Positions 1-8,619 of a stretch of 64,000 nt of DNA are shown here, piece by piece. The notes under the pieces were generated by a model. It saw only the letters and a list, made by a program, of their open reading frames with translations. It was not told where the DNA came from and did no database searches. Source of the DNA: Streptomyces rubradiris (lineage in GTDB: Bacteria > Actinomycetota > Actinomycetes > Streptomycetales > Streptomycetaceae); the NCBI RefSeq assembly GCF_016860525.1, contig NZ_BNEA01000007.1:248001-312000 (forward strand). The letters run 5' to 3'. Positions within the stretch are counted from its first letter, which is position 1, and each line of letters begins with the position of its first letter. The translations under genes were made by a program, and so were the position numbers.

Positions 1-124
1 GCCGGGTGTGGCCGACGAACGCGGTCACCGACGTGGTCAGGGTCGAGATGGTGCGGGTGCTGCTGGGAAGCTCTTCGACATAGACGCCGGGATAGGTCGG
101 CTTGGCGGCGCTCACCGAACTCAT
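1..124 (-). CDS. Contractile injection system / phage-like tail sheath protein, N-terminal part (cut by window edge)
   Basis: Only the first 41 codons lie in the window. Reading the minus strand from ATG at 124 gives MSSVSAAKPTYPGVYVEELP, then SSTRTISTLTTSVTAFVGHT. The PGVYVEE-P-S...I...TSVTAFVGHT pattern is the hallmark N-terminus of contractile tail sheath proteins (phage tails, extracellular contractile injection systems, R-type pyocins). An AGGAGGGGG ribosome binding site sits about 10 nt upstream. Sheath subunits form the contracting outer tube. In Streptomyces such genes belong to cytoplasmic or extracellular CIS loci of about 15 genes, so the rest of the locus should lie to the left of this window. 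The call rests on a short but very characteristic stretch. Confidence 0.8.
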   Translation of the reverse strand, partial: MSSVSAAKPTYPGVYVEELPSSTRTISTLTTSVTAFVGHTR

Positions 125-744
125 CGGCTTTCCCCCTCCTGCCCCTGTCTCGGGCACCGGGCAATGGCACCAAGAGGCAGGCGGCAAAGAGACAGGTTCC
201 GTTCCGGCGCGGCGGACGACCTCACGTAACCAGCCGGTCAACGCTGGGCGTGCACACGCATCGATTTCCCCCGCCAGTTTCCCCGACGGCGGCCGACCGA
301 CCGGGGCAAGCAACGCTTGTGGCTCCTGATGCTCGTAGACGAATCAACCTTGGAGCACGGGCGGTTGGGGCATCAAGATGCGTTCCGGCCACCCCGAAGG
401 AAAGTTTCGTGAACGTAAACGCTCGCTATTCTCGCATGACGCCCGCATGTCATCGACAACAGGCTCGAAGGATCTTCACAGACAATGCCGAGGAAATATG
501 AAGATCATATTCCGGCGCACTTCGCGCGGCGTACGGAAAGATCCTTTATCCCTCCGCGCCCGCATTCCGTGATGGCGGGTTCCGATGTTTACAGCGCGGC
601 GCGCTCGAAGGGTTGGCCTACGAGGTGCGAAAGGGCCGCCTGTACGTCGCCGTCACGGCCCCGCCGGCTTCGCCCGCTGCGCCCCCACTGATCACCGGGG
701 CGTCGACGGCTTCGCAGCAGAGGAGACAGGGGAGACAGGGGAGA
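125..744. promoter_or_regulatory. 620-bp upstream region of the sheath gene, AT-rich with several dyads
   Basis: No convincing gene is seen; the short plus-strand frames here lack good codon bias and ribosome binding sites. Positions about 400-550 are much less GC-rich than the rest of the window. They contain a perfect palindrome AATATGA-AGA-TCATATT (495-511) and a 9-bp inverted pair, AAGGATCTT (469-477) and AAGATCCTT (538-546). Since the sheath gene is read leftward from 124 and the VOC gene ends at 745, this is most likely the promoter and operator region of the injection system operon. A short tandem repeat of GGAGACAGG (723-740) follows the end of the VOC gene. Confidence 0.5.
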
Positions 745-1284
745 TCAACGCCCGCCAGGCTGATAGAGGCGGGTCGTGGTCTCCTTCTCGTAGGACATTC
801 CCGGAGGCATTCTGATGAGTTCGAGCTGCATTCCCCAGGGAGAGAGGAAGTAGACCCAGCTGTCGCCTCTGGTCGACCCGGGTTCCAGGGGCTGCGGTTC
901 GCCCAGTATCCGCACACCGGGCTGAGCCCGCAGGTATGCCACCGCCTCGTCCATGTCCTCGACATGGAAGGCCAGATGATGGCCGCCCCAGTCGCTGTTG
1001 CGCGGCATCTCCCTTCGCTGGTCGGGCGCGGAGTACTGGAACAGCTCGCAGTTGGTCACCGGGCCGAGCCTGAGCATGGCCAGGTCCATCACCGCCCTCC
1101 GGTGGACACCGAGGTATCTCTCCATCCAGTCGCCGTCCGGGAATTCCACCGGCCCGAGCCGGTAGGCGAGTTCCGCGCCGAGCACGTCGACGAAGAACGT
1201 GACGGCCTGGTCCAGGTCGGGAACGGTGTAGGCGACGTGGTGTACGCCTGACGATCCGGGGATTCCTCGGGTGTTGCCGTACAC
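745..1284 (-). CDS. VOC-family (glyoxalase/dioxygenase fold) protein
   Basis: 179 aa. It has two beta-alpha-beta-beta-beta repeats of the vicinal oxygen chelate fold: the first starts at GVHHVAYTVPDLDQAV and the second at GGHHLAFHVEDMDEAV, ending with the usual FLSPWGMQLELIR strand. The paired HH residues at the start of each repeat and the terminal Glu (LELI) are the expected metal ligands. VOC proteins include glyoxalases, epimerases, extradiol dioxygenases and antibiotic-binding proteins; the reaction here cannot be told from sequence. The GTG start at 1284 has GGAGG five nt upstream. It lies 61 nt downstream of the Gfo/Idh/MocA oxidoreductase on the same strand, so the two probably form an operon acting on one small molecule. 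Confidence 0.8.
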   Translation of the reverse strand: MYGNTRGIPGSSGVHHVAYTVPDLDQAVTFFVDVLGAELAYRLGPVEFPDGDWMERYLGVHRRAVMDLAMLRLGPVTNCELFQYSAPDQRREMPRNSDWGGHHLAFHVEDMDEAVAYLRAQPGVRILGEPQPLEPGSTRGDSWVYFLSPWGMQLELIRMPPGMSYEKETTTRLYQPGGR

Positions 1285-1345
1285 GGTTTCCTCCGTTGTG
1301 CTGTGCGGCCGGCGGGTGGCTGCCGAAGAGGGCGGGCGGGTGTGG

Positions 1346-2530
1346 TCAGGCCAGGGCGGGCAACTCCGCGGGCCGCCGGTACCGGTCTCCCCACAGGCGG
1401 GTCGCGGAGGGGGCCGGTACGTCGATGTGCTCGTCCGTGGTCGCGGCCGTGGCGAAGCGGAGGCTGACGTCGAGGATGTGGAGGGAGAACTCCGCGCCGA
1501 GCAGCGGCTGGTCGCCCGTCAGCACCGCCCGGGCGAGGTCGGCGATGCCCGCGCCGACCGTCAGGTCGTGCGCCCCGTCGTCGTATCCGTGCTCCAGCGG
1601 GGGCAGGACGAAGGGCAGTCGCTCGGGCTCGGCCAGGTAACCGGTGTCCCTGCCGGTCGTCCGCACCCGGCGGCGCAGCGTGACCGGGCTCGACGCCTGC
1701 CACACGTCATCGACGGACAGGACGCCCTGATCGCCGACGACGAGCAGGGACTTGTCGGCGGGCGCCGCCCAGCCGATGGTGAGACGGCACACGGTCCCGT
1801 CGGCGAAGCCCAGCGCGCCGAACGAGGTCTCGGGCGCCACGTCGGCGACGACGCCCTCCCACTGGTCCGCGAAGGGGGTGACGGTCTGGCCGGACATGCG
1901 CACCACGGGTCCGAACATGGCCGTCAGCCAGGTGAGGAGGTAACCGGCGTGTTCCAGCACGCAGCCGTTGGCCACCTCCTCACGGTACGGCCAGGGGACT
2001 CCGCGCTTGCTGCGCCAGTCGCGGTAGGCCATGAACGCGAGCGGTCCCATGTCGAGCGAGGCGTAGGCGAGCCGCGGTGTGCCCACCGCTCCGTCGTGGA
2101 CGGCACGGATGAGGGTTTGCGCGGACCGGCTGAACACCGTGGCCGGCGCGCTGCTCAGCAGAAGTCCGCGCTCCGCGGCGAGCGAGGCCAGTTCCCTCGC
2201 TTCCGTCATGTTCGTGGTCATGGGCTTCTCGCAGTACACGTGCTTCCCGGCCGACAGGGCGGCCCGGTTCACCGTGTAGTGCCGGGCGGTCGGGGTGAGG
2301 TTCACGACGATCTGCACCTCGGGATCGGCGAGCACCTCTTCCATGCTTCCGAACAGCCGCCCGCCGTACTCCGCGACGAAACTTTTCGCCCGGTCCCCTT
2401 CGGGGTCGTAAGCGCCTATGAGGTTGATTTCCGGGTAGTTGGGCAGCGTGGGGCCGTAGAAGTCGGCGGCATAACCGCAGCCGAGGAAGGCGACACCGAC
2501 GCGCTTGCCCCCGCCCGTGGAAGTGGGCAT
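1346..2530 (-). CDS. Gfo/Idh/MocA-family NAD(P)-dependent oxidoreductase
   Basis: 394 aa, a normal length for the family. The N-terminal Rossmann domain begins with GVAFLGCGYAADFYGPTLP and carries the family's diagnostic EKP motif (HVYCEKPMTTN), whose Lys is catalytic. The C-terminal alpha/beta domain runs from about residue 140. Family members oxidise or reduce sugars, inositols and related alcohols, or biliverdin; the substrate is not evident here. ATG at 2530 is preceded by GGAGGAGCA. It is transcribed with the downstream VOC gene and divergently from an MFS exporter, an arrangement that suggests a small catabolic or tailoring unit with its own exporter. Confidence 0.85.
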   Translation of the reverse strand: MPTSTGGGKRVGVAFLGCGYAADFYGPTLPNYPEINLIGAYDPEGDRAKSFVAEYGGRLFGSMEEVLADPEVQIVVNLTPTARHYTVNRAALSAGKHVYCEKPMTTNMTEARELASLAAERGLLLSSAPATVFSRSAQTLIRAVHDGAVGTPRLAYASLDMGPLAFMAYRDWRSKRGVPWPYREEVANGCVLEHAGYLLTWLTAMFGPVVRMSGQTVTPFADQWEGVVADVAPETSFGALGFADGTVCRLTIGWAAPADKSLLVVGDQGVLSVDDVWQASSPVTLRRRVRTTGRDTGYLAEPERLPFVLPPLEHGYDDGAHDLTVGAGIADLARAVLTGDQPLLGAEFSLHILDVSLRFATAATTDEHIDVPAPSATRLWGDRYRRPAELPALA

Positions 2531-2818
2531 TGCTCCTCCGTGTTCCTTGAAATGACGTGCGGAGAGTCCCCGTAGAGGACATGCGAGAGACAGCCAACAC
2601 GTCCTGCGTTCGCCACCTCAAGGGTCGAAACAGTTTCGGCTGATTCCGCGCTTCTGGCCAAAATGAAGCAACACACCACCGTTTACGGGGTGTTTACAGA
2701 ATTTCGCTTGCACGGGCCATCGGATCATGCATTCATTGACGCCGCCCGGCCTTGTTCCCGGGAGCCCTCCCCGGCCGCCCGGAGCGCCGGACACCACCAG
2801 ACAGGAAAGGCAGTTACA
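2531..2818. promoter_or_regulatory. Divergent promoter region with candidate operator
   Basis: This 288-bp region separates the leftward oxidoreductase/VOC operon from the rightward MFS gene. Its middle part (about 2655-2735) is AT-rich and contains AACACACC (2670-2677) and GGGGTGTT (2687-2694), an imperfect inverted repeat with a 9-nt spacer, plus two GTTTAC direct repeats 11 nt apart (2681 and 2692). These could be an operator controlling both units. No regulator gene is adjacent. Confidence 0.4.
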
Positions 2819-4045
2819 GTGCCCCTCACCGGAACGGGAACGCCCATACGCACCTCGACCGCCGTGGTCGTGGTGGTCGCGCTGGCGCTGGCGCTGTTCT
2901 CCCTGAGCACCGTGGAGACGCTGCCGGTCGGTCTGCTTCCGCTGATCGCCGACGATCTGGGCGTGTCCGAAGCGTCGGCGGGCCGCCTGGTCACCGGATA
3001 CGGAATGGTGGTGGCCGTCGCCTCGGTGCCGTTGACCCGCCTGGTCCGCCGGGTGCCGCGCCGTACGTTGCTCTGCGCGCTGCTGGCCTTGTTCGTCATG
3101 GCGAATCTCGTCTCCGCCGCGGCCCCGGGCTACTGGGTGCTGCTCGCCGCCCGCGTCACGGTGGCGCTCACCCACTCGGTGTTCTGGTCCGTCATCGCGT
3201 CGACCGCCACCACCCTCTTCGCTCCCGAGGTGCGGGGCCGGGTGGTCGCCGGACTGTTCTCCGGTCTGTCCCTGGCCTCCGTGGTGGGTGTCCCGGCCGG
3301 AACATGGCTGGGGCAGCAGGCCGGTTGGCGCATCCCGTTCGTGGTGATGAGCGGGTTCGGCTTCCTCGCCCTCCTCGCGGTCGCCGTCCTCTTGCCGTCC
3401 GGGGCCGGCGAGGAGGGCAGCGGCGCGGCCGGAGCCGAGCCCAGCCGGGGCCGGTTCCTGGTGCTGATGGCGGCGACGGCCCTGGTCATCTGCGGTGTCT
3501 TCACCGGGTACACGTACCTCACCGTGTTCCTCACCGATGTGGCCGGCCTCCCCCAGTCAGCCGTGGCGCCCCTGCTCCTGGGCTCGGGCGTCGCCGGGAT
3601 CGCGGGCACCGCCCTGGCGGGTGCGCGGGTGGACCGCCGTCCTCGCGGCACCATGGTGCTGGCCGTGACCCTGCTGACGGCGACGATGTTCGGGCTGTGC
3701 CTGCTGGGCGACCGGTCCGTCGCCGCCGTCTGCCTGGTGGCGCTGCTCGGGTTCGCCATGGCCGCCATGACGACCGCGCTGCAGAGCAGGATTCTTCACG
3801 TGGCCCCCGGAAGCACCGAGATCGCCTCGGCCGTCGGCTCATCGGTGTTCAACGTCGGTATCGCCGGAGGCTCCCTCGTCGGCGGACTGCTGCTGCCCAC
3901 CGGCCCCGGGGTGCGGGGCGCGGTGCTCGTCGGCGGTGTGCTCGCGGCCGGCGGCCTGGCCGTGCTGCTGTCCGAGTCATGGGTGGTGCGGCAGGGGGAA
4001 CGACGGGCCGCCGTCCGGGGCGGAGTGCCGGACATGTCGGCGTAG
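2819..4045 (+). CDS. MFS transporter (DHA1/AraJ-like drug or metabolite efflux)
   Basis: 408 aa from the GTG at 2819, which has GGAAAGG about 9 nt upstream. Longer in-frame starts would add a hydrophilic extension with no family resemblance. About 12 transmembrane segments are visible. The loop after TM2 carries the MFS motif-like GRLVTGYGMV...LVRRVPRR, and TM5 has the antiporter-like GVPAGTWLGQQAGWR motif. It resembles chloramphenicol/arabinose efflux transporters (Cmr/AraJ) that exchange a substrate for protons across the cytoplasmic membrane. It is divergent from the Gfo/Idh/MocA and VOC genes and may export a related compound; that link is inferred from position only. Confidence 0.85.
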   Translation: MPLTGTGTPIRTSTAVVVVVALALALFSLSTVETLPVGLLPLIADDLGVSEASAGRLVTGYGMVVAVASVPLTRLVRRVPRRTLLCALLALFVMANLVSAAAPGYWVLLAARVTVALTHSVFWSVIASTATTLFAPEVRGRVVAGLFSGLSLASVVGVPAGTWLGQQAGWRIPFVVMSGFGFLALLAVAVLLPSGAGEEGSGAAGAEPSRGRFLVLMAATALVICGVFTGYTYLTVFLTDVAGLPQSAVAPLLLGSGVAGIAGTALAGARVDRRPRGTMVLAVTLLTATMFGLCLLGDRSVAAVCLVALLGFAMAAMTTALQSRILHVAPGSTEIASAVGSSVFNVGIAGGSLVGGLLLPTGPGVRGAVLVGGVLAAGGLAVLLSESWVVRQGERRAAVRGGVPDMSA

Positions 4046-4098
4046 CCGTCGGCGAGTCCCGGGCCCGCTCGTGCGGGAGGGTGACAGCCGGGCCGGTC

Positions 4099-4467
4099 TC
4101 ACGATGTCAGCGTGACGTGCCGGGTCGTGTCGGTCGTGTCCACGCACTCCTGGTACGGATTCGGGTCGCCCTGCTGTTCCTGGCAGCGCCACACGGTACC
4201 GTCCGAGTTCACCACGGTGACCGCTCCGCCCTCCCGCAGCCCTGCCTTGGTGTAGGCATCCGCCACCCGCAGGGCGGCTCCGCAGTCCCCGGCGCTGCCG
4301 GCCGACACAGCCAGTCCGGTGGCCCCGTCCGTTCCGCAGACCACGCGCGGCGCCTCTGGAGCGCCGGCCTCGGCGAAGGCCGCCGTCGGGGCCGAAAGCC
4401 CCAGCATGCCCAGGCTCACCAGTGTCACTGCCCCCGCTGTTCCCATTCGGCTCATACGAGATCCCAT
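4099..4467 (-). CDS. Small secreted protein of unknown function
   Basis: 122 aa from ATG at 4467. MSRMG..VTLVSLGMLGLSAPTAAFA is a Sec signal peptide with a likely cleavage after AFA. The mature part has Cys residues in VVCGTDG, GDCGAAL, WRCQEQQG and YQECVD, which probably form two disulphides. GTVWRCQ resembles a beta-strand of a small extracellular domain. A longer in-frame upstream extension (to 4731) lacks family features and would bury the signal peptide. ATG 4455 is an alternative start with GGGA upstream. I do not recognise the family. It is convergent with the MFS gene. Confidence 0.55.
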   Translation of the reverse strand: MGSRMSRMGTAGAVTLVSLGMLGLSAPTAAFAEAGAPEAPRVVCGTDGATGLAVSAGSAGDCGAALRVADAYTKAGLREGGAVTVVNSDGTVWRCQEQQGDPNPYQECVDTTDTTRHVTLTS

Positions 4468-4948
4468 GATTTCGGTAGTGATTGCGCACAACGCTGCCGC
4501 CGGTCCCAGGTGTGGGCCGTCAACCCACAGGTCAAGGACCTGGCACCGACCACGATGAGCCCGCCCACCGGACATCGCCACTCGAACACCCATGTGGCCT
4601 ACAGCTGGTGCCGGGGCGCGGTGTGCGGTCCGGGGTCCCGGTCGGCACGGTGCGGATACGCGTCCAGCCCGGCGATCGTCGGCACGGCGACGGCGGTGCC
4701 GAAGCAGCGACTCGATCGAAACTTTCGCCACGATGATTGCCTGTGACAGGCGCCTTACGAACCGAAGCGACCGTGGTCAACGGTCTGTGTCGACTGTTCG
4801 AAAAGTCGGATGAAGACCGATGCACATTGGCCCGTAGGCGAGTTGCACTCTTGCGGCAATGGTTGACGCCACCCTCCGCTACCCCTAACGTGACGCGGCA
4901 CGTTCCCGAAAGACCACCGAATGTTTCGAGACGACGGGAGCCGATGAC

Positions 4949-6244
4949 ATGATCCGGAAAAGGCCGGGACCACGAACCTTGCTGACAGCCGTGCTCGCGG
5001 TCCTGGCGCCGCTGCTGGCCGTGCTCACCCTGTCCGCGCCGGCCGCCCACGCGGCCTCCCTGACGGAGGTCACCGGCTTCGGCGCCAACCCGAGCAACCT
5101 GCGCATGTACGTCTACCGCCCGGACAGCGCGCCGGCCCGCCCCGCGGTCCTGGTGGCCGTGCACTACTGCACCGGTTCCGGTCCGGCCTTCTACTCCGGC
5201 ACCGAGTTCGCCTCGCTGGCCGACCGGTACGGCTTCCTCGTGATCTACCCTTCGGCGACCCGCAGCGGCGGCTGCTTCGACGTCTCGTCGCCGCAGGCGC
5301 TCAAGCGCGGCGGCGGCAGCGACCCGGTCGGCATCGTGTCGATGGTGACCTACGCCGAGCAGCACTACGGCGCCGACCCGAACCGCGTCTACGTCACCGG
5401 CGCCTCGTCCGGCGCGATGATGACCAACGTCCTGCTCGGCGACTACCCCGACGTCTTCAAGGCCGGAGCCGCCTTCTCGGGCGTGCCCTTCGGCTGCTTC
5501 GCCACCACCGACGGCTCCGGCTGGAACAGCGCCTGCGCCAACGGCACCGTCGCCAAGACCCCCCAGCAGTGGGGCGACCTGGTCCGCGGCGCCTACCCGG
5601 GGTACAGCGGGCCCCGGCCCCGGATGCAGCTGTGGCACGGCACCGAGGACACCACGTTGCGCTATCCGAACTTCGGCGAAGAGATCAAGCAGTGGACCAA
5701 TGTCCTCGGCGTGAGCCAGACGCCCGCGTCCACCGACCACCCGCAGTCCAACTGGACCCGCACCCGCTACGGCGGCACCGGCACCCAGGCCCCCGTCGAG
5801 GCCATCAGCATCCAGGGCGTCGGACACACCCTGCCGACCGCGGGCATGGCCGCACGCGCCATCTCCTTCTTCGGCCTGGACTCCGGAACCACCCAGCCGC
5901 CGACCGAGCCGCCCACCCCGCCGGCCGGCGCGTGCAAGGTGACGTACTCGACCAGCACGTGGAACTCCGGGCTCACGGCCGCGATCACCGTGACCAACAC
6001 CGGCACCGAGCCGGTCGACGGATGGGCGCTGACGTTCACCCTGCCGGCCGGACAGGCCATCACCTCCGGCTGGAACGCCCAGTTCTCGCCTTCCAGCGGC
6101 ACCGTGACCGCGCGGAACGCCGCCTACAACGCCTCCCTGGCCCCGGGCGCCTCGGCCACCCTGGGTTTCCAGGCCACGCACACCGGCGACACCTCCGCCC
6201 CGGCGTCCTTCAGCCTCAACGGCGCGACCTGTGCCACGAGTTGA
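4949..6244 (+). CDS. Secreted PHB-depolymerase/acetylxylan-type esterase (CE1-like) with CBM2
   Basis: 431 aa. Signal peptide (about residues 1-35) ends in APAAHA. The alpha/beta-hydrolase domain (about 36-315) has the nucleophile elbow G-A-S-S-G with Ser153, an Asp in WHGTEDTT and a His in QGVGHTLP, as in LpqC/PHB depolymerase-like CE1 esterases. A Pro/Thr linker (TTQPPTEPPTPP) leads to a C-terminal family 2 carbohydrate-binding module that begins at ACKVTYSTSTWNSG and ends with a second Cys. Such enzymes remove acetyl or feruloyl groups from plant xylan while bound to cellulose. GGGAG lies eight nt before the ATG. The substrate is inferred from the domain pairing. Confidence 0.9.
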   Translation: MIRKRPGPRTLLTAVLAVLAPLLAVLTLSAPAAHAASLTEVTGFGANPSNLRMYVYRPDSAPARPAVLVAVHYCTGSGPAFYSGTEFASLADRYGFLVIYPSATRSGGCFDVSSPQALKRGGGSDPVGIVSMVTYAEQHYGADPNRVYVTGASSGAMMTNVLLGDYPDVFKAGAAFSGVPFGCFATTDGSGWNSACANGTVAKTPQQWGDLVRGAYPGYSGPRPRMQLWHGTEDTTLRYPNFGEEIKQWTNVLGVSQTPASTDHPQSNWTRTRYGGTGTQAPVEAISIQGVGHTLPTAGMAARAISFFGLDSGTTQPPTEPPTPPAGACKVTYSTSTWNSGLTAAITVTNTGTEPVDGWALTFTLPAGQAITSGWNAQFSPSSGTVTARNAAYNASLAPGASATLGFQATHTGDTSAPASFSLNGATCATS

Positions 6245-6375
6245 CCTACCGCCACGCGGCCGGTGCGGCGGGCGAGGAACCTGTTCGTCGTCCCCGCGTG
6301 CCCGGACCGTTCTCCCGTCACCGGGGGGCGGTACCGGGCGGCGCGGGCCGGTCTCAGGGACACCTGTGCCCCGCC

Positions 6376-6816
6376 TCAGCCGTCCGCGCCGCGGAGCACC
6401 GCGTCGAACCCGGCCGGCACCGGCTCCGGCGCGGCGTGGCAGACCTCGTTCCCGGCGACGTCGTACGGCGGGGGGACGGTCATGATGGTGTCCAGGGCCG
6501 CGCGGGCGGCCTGGAGATCGGCCACCGCCCGGTCGATGCGCTCGCGCTCCCGCTGAAGGCCGGAAAGCGTGCCGGAGCAGGCCGGCACCAGCGTCTGGCC
6601 GTCGTCCACCATGCACGGCAACAGGGCGGCGATCGTCCGCGTGGAAAGGCCGGCCCCCAGCAGCGTACGGATGTTGTGCACCGTGCGGACATCGTCCTCT
6701 TGGTATTCGCGGTATCCGCTGGGACGGCGCACGGGGTGCAGCAGCCCCTGTTCCTCGTAGTAGCGCAGAAGGCGGACGCTGACGTCGGTCCGGCGGGACA
6801 GCTCTCCGATGCGCAT
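6376..6816 (-). CDS. MerR-family transcriptional regulator
   Basis: 146 aa. Starts MRIGELSRRTDVSVRLLRYYEEQGLL, the classical MerR winged-helix N-terminus. An YREYQEDDVRTVHNIRTLLGAGLS segment and a dimerisation helix (about 85-120) follow. The C-terminal Cys positions (PCMVDDG, PACSGTL) are the only potential thiol ligands and do not match a known metal-site pattern. Upstream in-frame extension to 7107 overlaps the divergent reductase gene and is rejected. The gene is divergent from the NAD(P)-binding reductase at 6881, and the shared promoter carries a MerR-style dyad, so this regulator very likely controls that gene. Confidence 0.9.
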   Translation of the reverse strand: MRIGELSRRTDVSVRLLRYYEEQGLLHPVRRPSGYREYQEDDVRTVHNIRTLLGAGLSTRTIAALLPCMVDDGQTLVPACSGTLSGLQRERERIDRAVADLQAARAALDTIMTVPPPYDVAGNEVCHAAPEPVPAGFDAVLRGADG

Positions 6817-6841
6817 GTGTCGCTCACCACACAGTTCCGGT

Positions 6842-6876
6842 TTGACTCTCACATCAATGTCAGACCCCAACCTAGT
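6842..6876 (+). promoter_or_regulatory. MerR-type promoter with dyad between -35 and -10
   Basis: The -35 TTGACT (6842-6847) and a -10 around CAACCT (6868-6873) are separated by about 20 bp, longer than usual, as in MerR-activated promoters. The spacer contains the dyad TCTCACATCAATGTCAGA (6847-6864), with 7 of 8 bases matching in each arm. The ATG of the reductase (6881) lies about 7 nt after the -10, so the transcript is probably leaderless; there is no Shine-Dalgarno sequence. The divergent MerR gene starts at 6816. Confidence 0.75.
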
Positions 6877-6880
6877 CGGC

Positions 6881-7816
6881 ATGACGACACAGCACTCAAC
6901 TGATCCGCAGCACAAGCCCGTTACGCTGGTGGGACTCGGGCCCATGGGCAAGGCCCTGGCGCAGACCCTGCTGAAGAAGGGCCACCCGCTCACCGTCTGG
7001 AACCGCACGCCGGGGAAGGCGGACGACCTCGTGGCCATGGGGGCCCGGCGCGCGCGGACCGTCGCCGAGGCGGTCACCGCCAGCCCGCTCACCATCGTGT
7101 GTCTCACCGACTACGACACGATGCGCAAGGTCCTGGAGCCGGCCGCCGAGGCGCTCGGCGGCCGCACCGTGGTCAACCTCAACTCCGGTACGCCGGCCGA
7201 GGCGCGAGCGGCCGTCACGTGGTCACAAGAGCGGGGCGTGGACTATCTCGACGGCGCCATCATGGTGCCGCCGCCGATGGTGGGCGAGCCGGGCGCGGTG
7301 TTCCTCTACAGCGGTTCACCCGCGGTCTTCGCGCGGCACTCGGAGACGCTGACGAGCCTCGGCGACCCGCGATACCTGGGACAGGACCCCGGTCTAGCGG
7401 TGCTCTACAACACCGCCATGCTCGACATGATGTACGCCACCCTGAACGGCTGGCTGCACGCCACCGCCCTGGTCGGCTCGGCGAACGTGTCGGCCCGGGA
7501 GTTCGCGGAGCTGGCGCTCGGCTGGTTCATGCCGGTGGTGGTCGACTACGCGGTCCTGGCCCGTCAGGCGCCCGACCTGGACGCCGGCCACTATCCGGGC
7601 ACCCTGAGCACGCTGGAGATGAACCTGAACGCGCTGGACCACATCACCCGCACCAGCGAGGAGCAGGGCGTCCACTCCGGCCACCCGCGGCTGATGAAGG
7701 AGATCGCCGAGCGCGCCGTCGCCGAGGGCCACGGCGGGGAGAACTATCTGGCCGTCCACGAGTTGTTCAAGAAGGCGACGCTGCCGACGGAGGAGACCTC
7801 CACCCCACGCCCGTGA
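6881..7816 (+). CDS. NAD(P)-binding reductase of the beta-hydroxyacid dehydrogenase / imine reductase type
   Basis: 311 aa. The N-terminal Rossmann motif VTLVGLGPMGKALAQTLL and the NRTPGK segment after beta-2 favour NADP. The segment VVNLNSGTPAEARA and the DGAIMVPPPMVGEPGAVFLYSG region match the imine reductase / 6-phosphogluconate dehydrogenase-like superfamily, which has an all-helical C-terminal dimerisation domain. The catalytic Lys of hydroxyacid dehydrogenases is not present at the usual place (YNTAMLDMMYATLNGW), which fits the imine-reductase-like branch. Divergent from the MerR gene and apparently translated from a leaderless mRNA. The in vivo substrate is unknown; the family reduces imines or similar electrophiles, and MerR control suggests induction by a small effector. 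Confidence 0.85.
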   Translation: MTTQHSTDPQHKPVTLVGLGPMGKALAQTLLKKGHPLTVWNRTPGKADDLVAMGARRARTVAEAVTASPLTIVCLTDYDTMRKVLEPAAEALGGRTVVNLNSGTPAEARAAVTWSQERGVDYLDGAIMVPPPMVGEPGAVFLYSGSPAVFARHSETLTSLGDPRYLGQDPGLAVLYNTAMLDMMYATLNGWLHATALVGSANVSAREFAELALGWFMPVVVDYAVLARQAPDLDAGHYPGTLSTLEMNLNALDHITRTSEEQGVHSGHPRLMKEIAERAVAEGHGGENYLAVHELFKKATLPTEETSTPRP

Positions 7817-7838
7817 TGCTCGTGCACCCGTCACGGTG

Positions 7839-7867
7839 GGCGGCCTCCGACCTGCGCGGAGGCCGCC
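7839..7867 (+). terminator. Strong hairpin after the reductase gene
   Basis: GGCGGCCTCCG (7839-7849) and CGGAGGCCGCC (7857-7867) form a perfect 11-bp stem with a 7-nt loop, 23 nt after the reductase stop codon. No T-tract follows, as is normal for Streptomyces terminators. Confidence 0.75.
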
Positions 7868-8009
7868 GTGAGCGGCGTGCTCGTCTCGCGGTCACCGCCG
7901 TGACCACCGGCCGGCCGCCGGTCACACCATCAGGCCACCTCCGCGCAACAGCCTCCGCGGGCTCCGCGATCGCTCGTAGAGTCGGCCCAGTTGACGACAA
8001 GGAGACACG

Positions 8010-8495
8010 GTGTTCCACGACATGACCGAACTGGCGCGCATCGCCCGGGTGTTGGAAGAGGCGCACGCCCTGCTGGAGAGCGAGCACAAACGTCTGGAGC
8101 GGCAGTACGGACCGACACCGTACGACGCCGTCGCGGGCAGCCCCGCGCAGACGCTGCGTGGCAGCTCGGACCTCTCCGGGGCCATGGCCACGGCGCTCAA
8201 GCAGTTCGCCCTGGCCGTCGGCTACTCCGTCCTCGGTCTGGACGAGCGAGCCGACCGCATGCTCCGAGTGGCCCGGATGAAGCCCGTGTCCTTCCCGTCC
8301 GGCGCGGACCGCATGGCGCGTCCGCTCGGCGAGGACACCGTGCGGGCGCTGGAACTGGTCCGAGACCTCGGCTTCTTCCCCGTGGAGACCGCGATCGCGA
8401 CCGACGTGGCCCTCGCGGCCCCGCAGGCGACGTATCCGCCGGCCGACTGGAACGCGTACGAACGCGAGCGGCGCGACCGGTCCGAACGGCAGTGA
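8010..8495 (+). CDS. Hypothetical cytosolic protein
   Basis: 161 aa from GTG at 8010 with GGAG five nt upstream. Mostly helical: it starts MTELARIARVLEEAHALLESEHKRLERQYG, a probable coiled-coil helix, and ends with a charged tail. No signal peptide, membrane segment or catalytic motif is seen, and I do not recognise the family. Codon use is typical of a real Streptomyces gene. It stands alone between the reductase terminator and the convergent desaturase gene. Confidence 0.7.
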   Translation: MFHDMTELARIARVLEEAHALLESEHKRLERQYGPTPYDAVAGSPAQTLRGSSDLSGAMATALKQFALAVGYSVLGLDERADRMLRVARMKPVSFPSGADRMARPLGEDTVRALELVRDLGFFPVETAIATDVALAAPQATYPPADWNAYERERRDRSERQ

Positions 8496-8619
8496 CCATC
8501 CACCCCGGCCGGCGGCCGCACCCCCTCCCGAGCCCTGGAGCGGATCAGCGCGGCTCCAACGGGTCGGGCCGGCCGAGCAGTCACGCGAGCGGGACGCCGG
8601 TGTGGCGCGGGTGCCTCGG

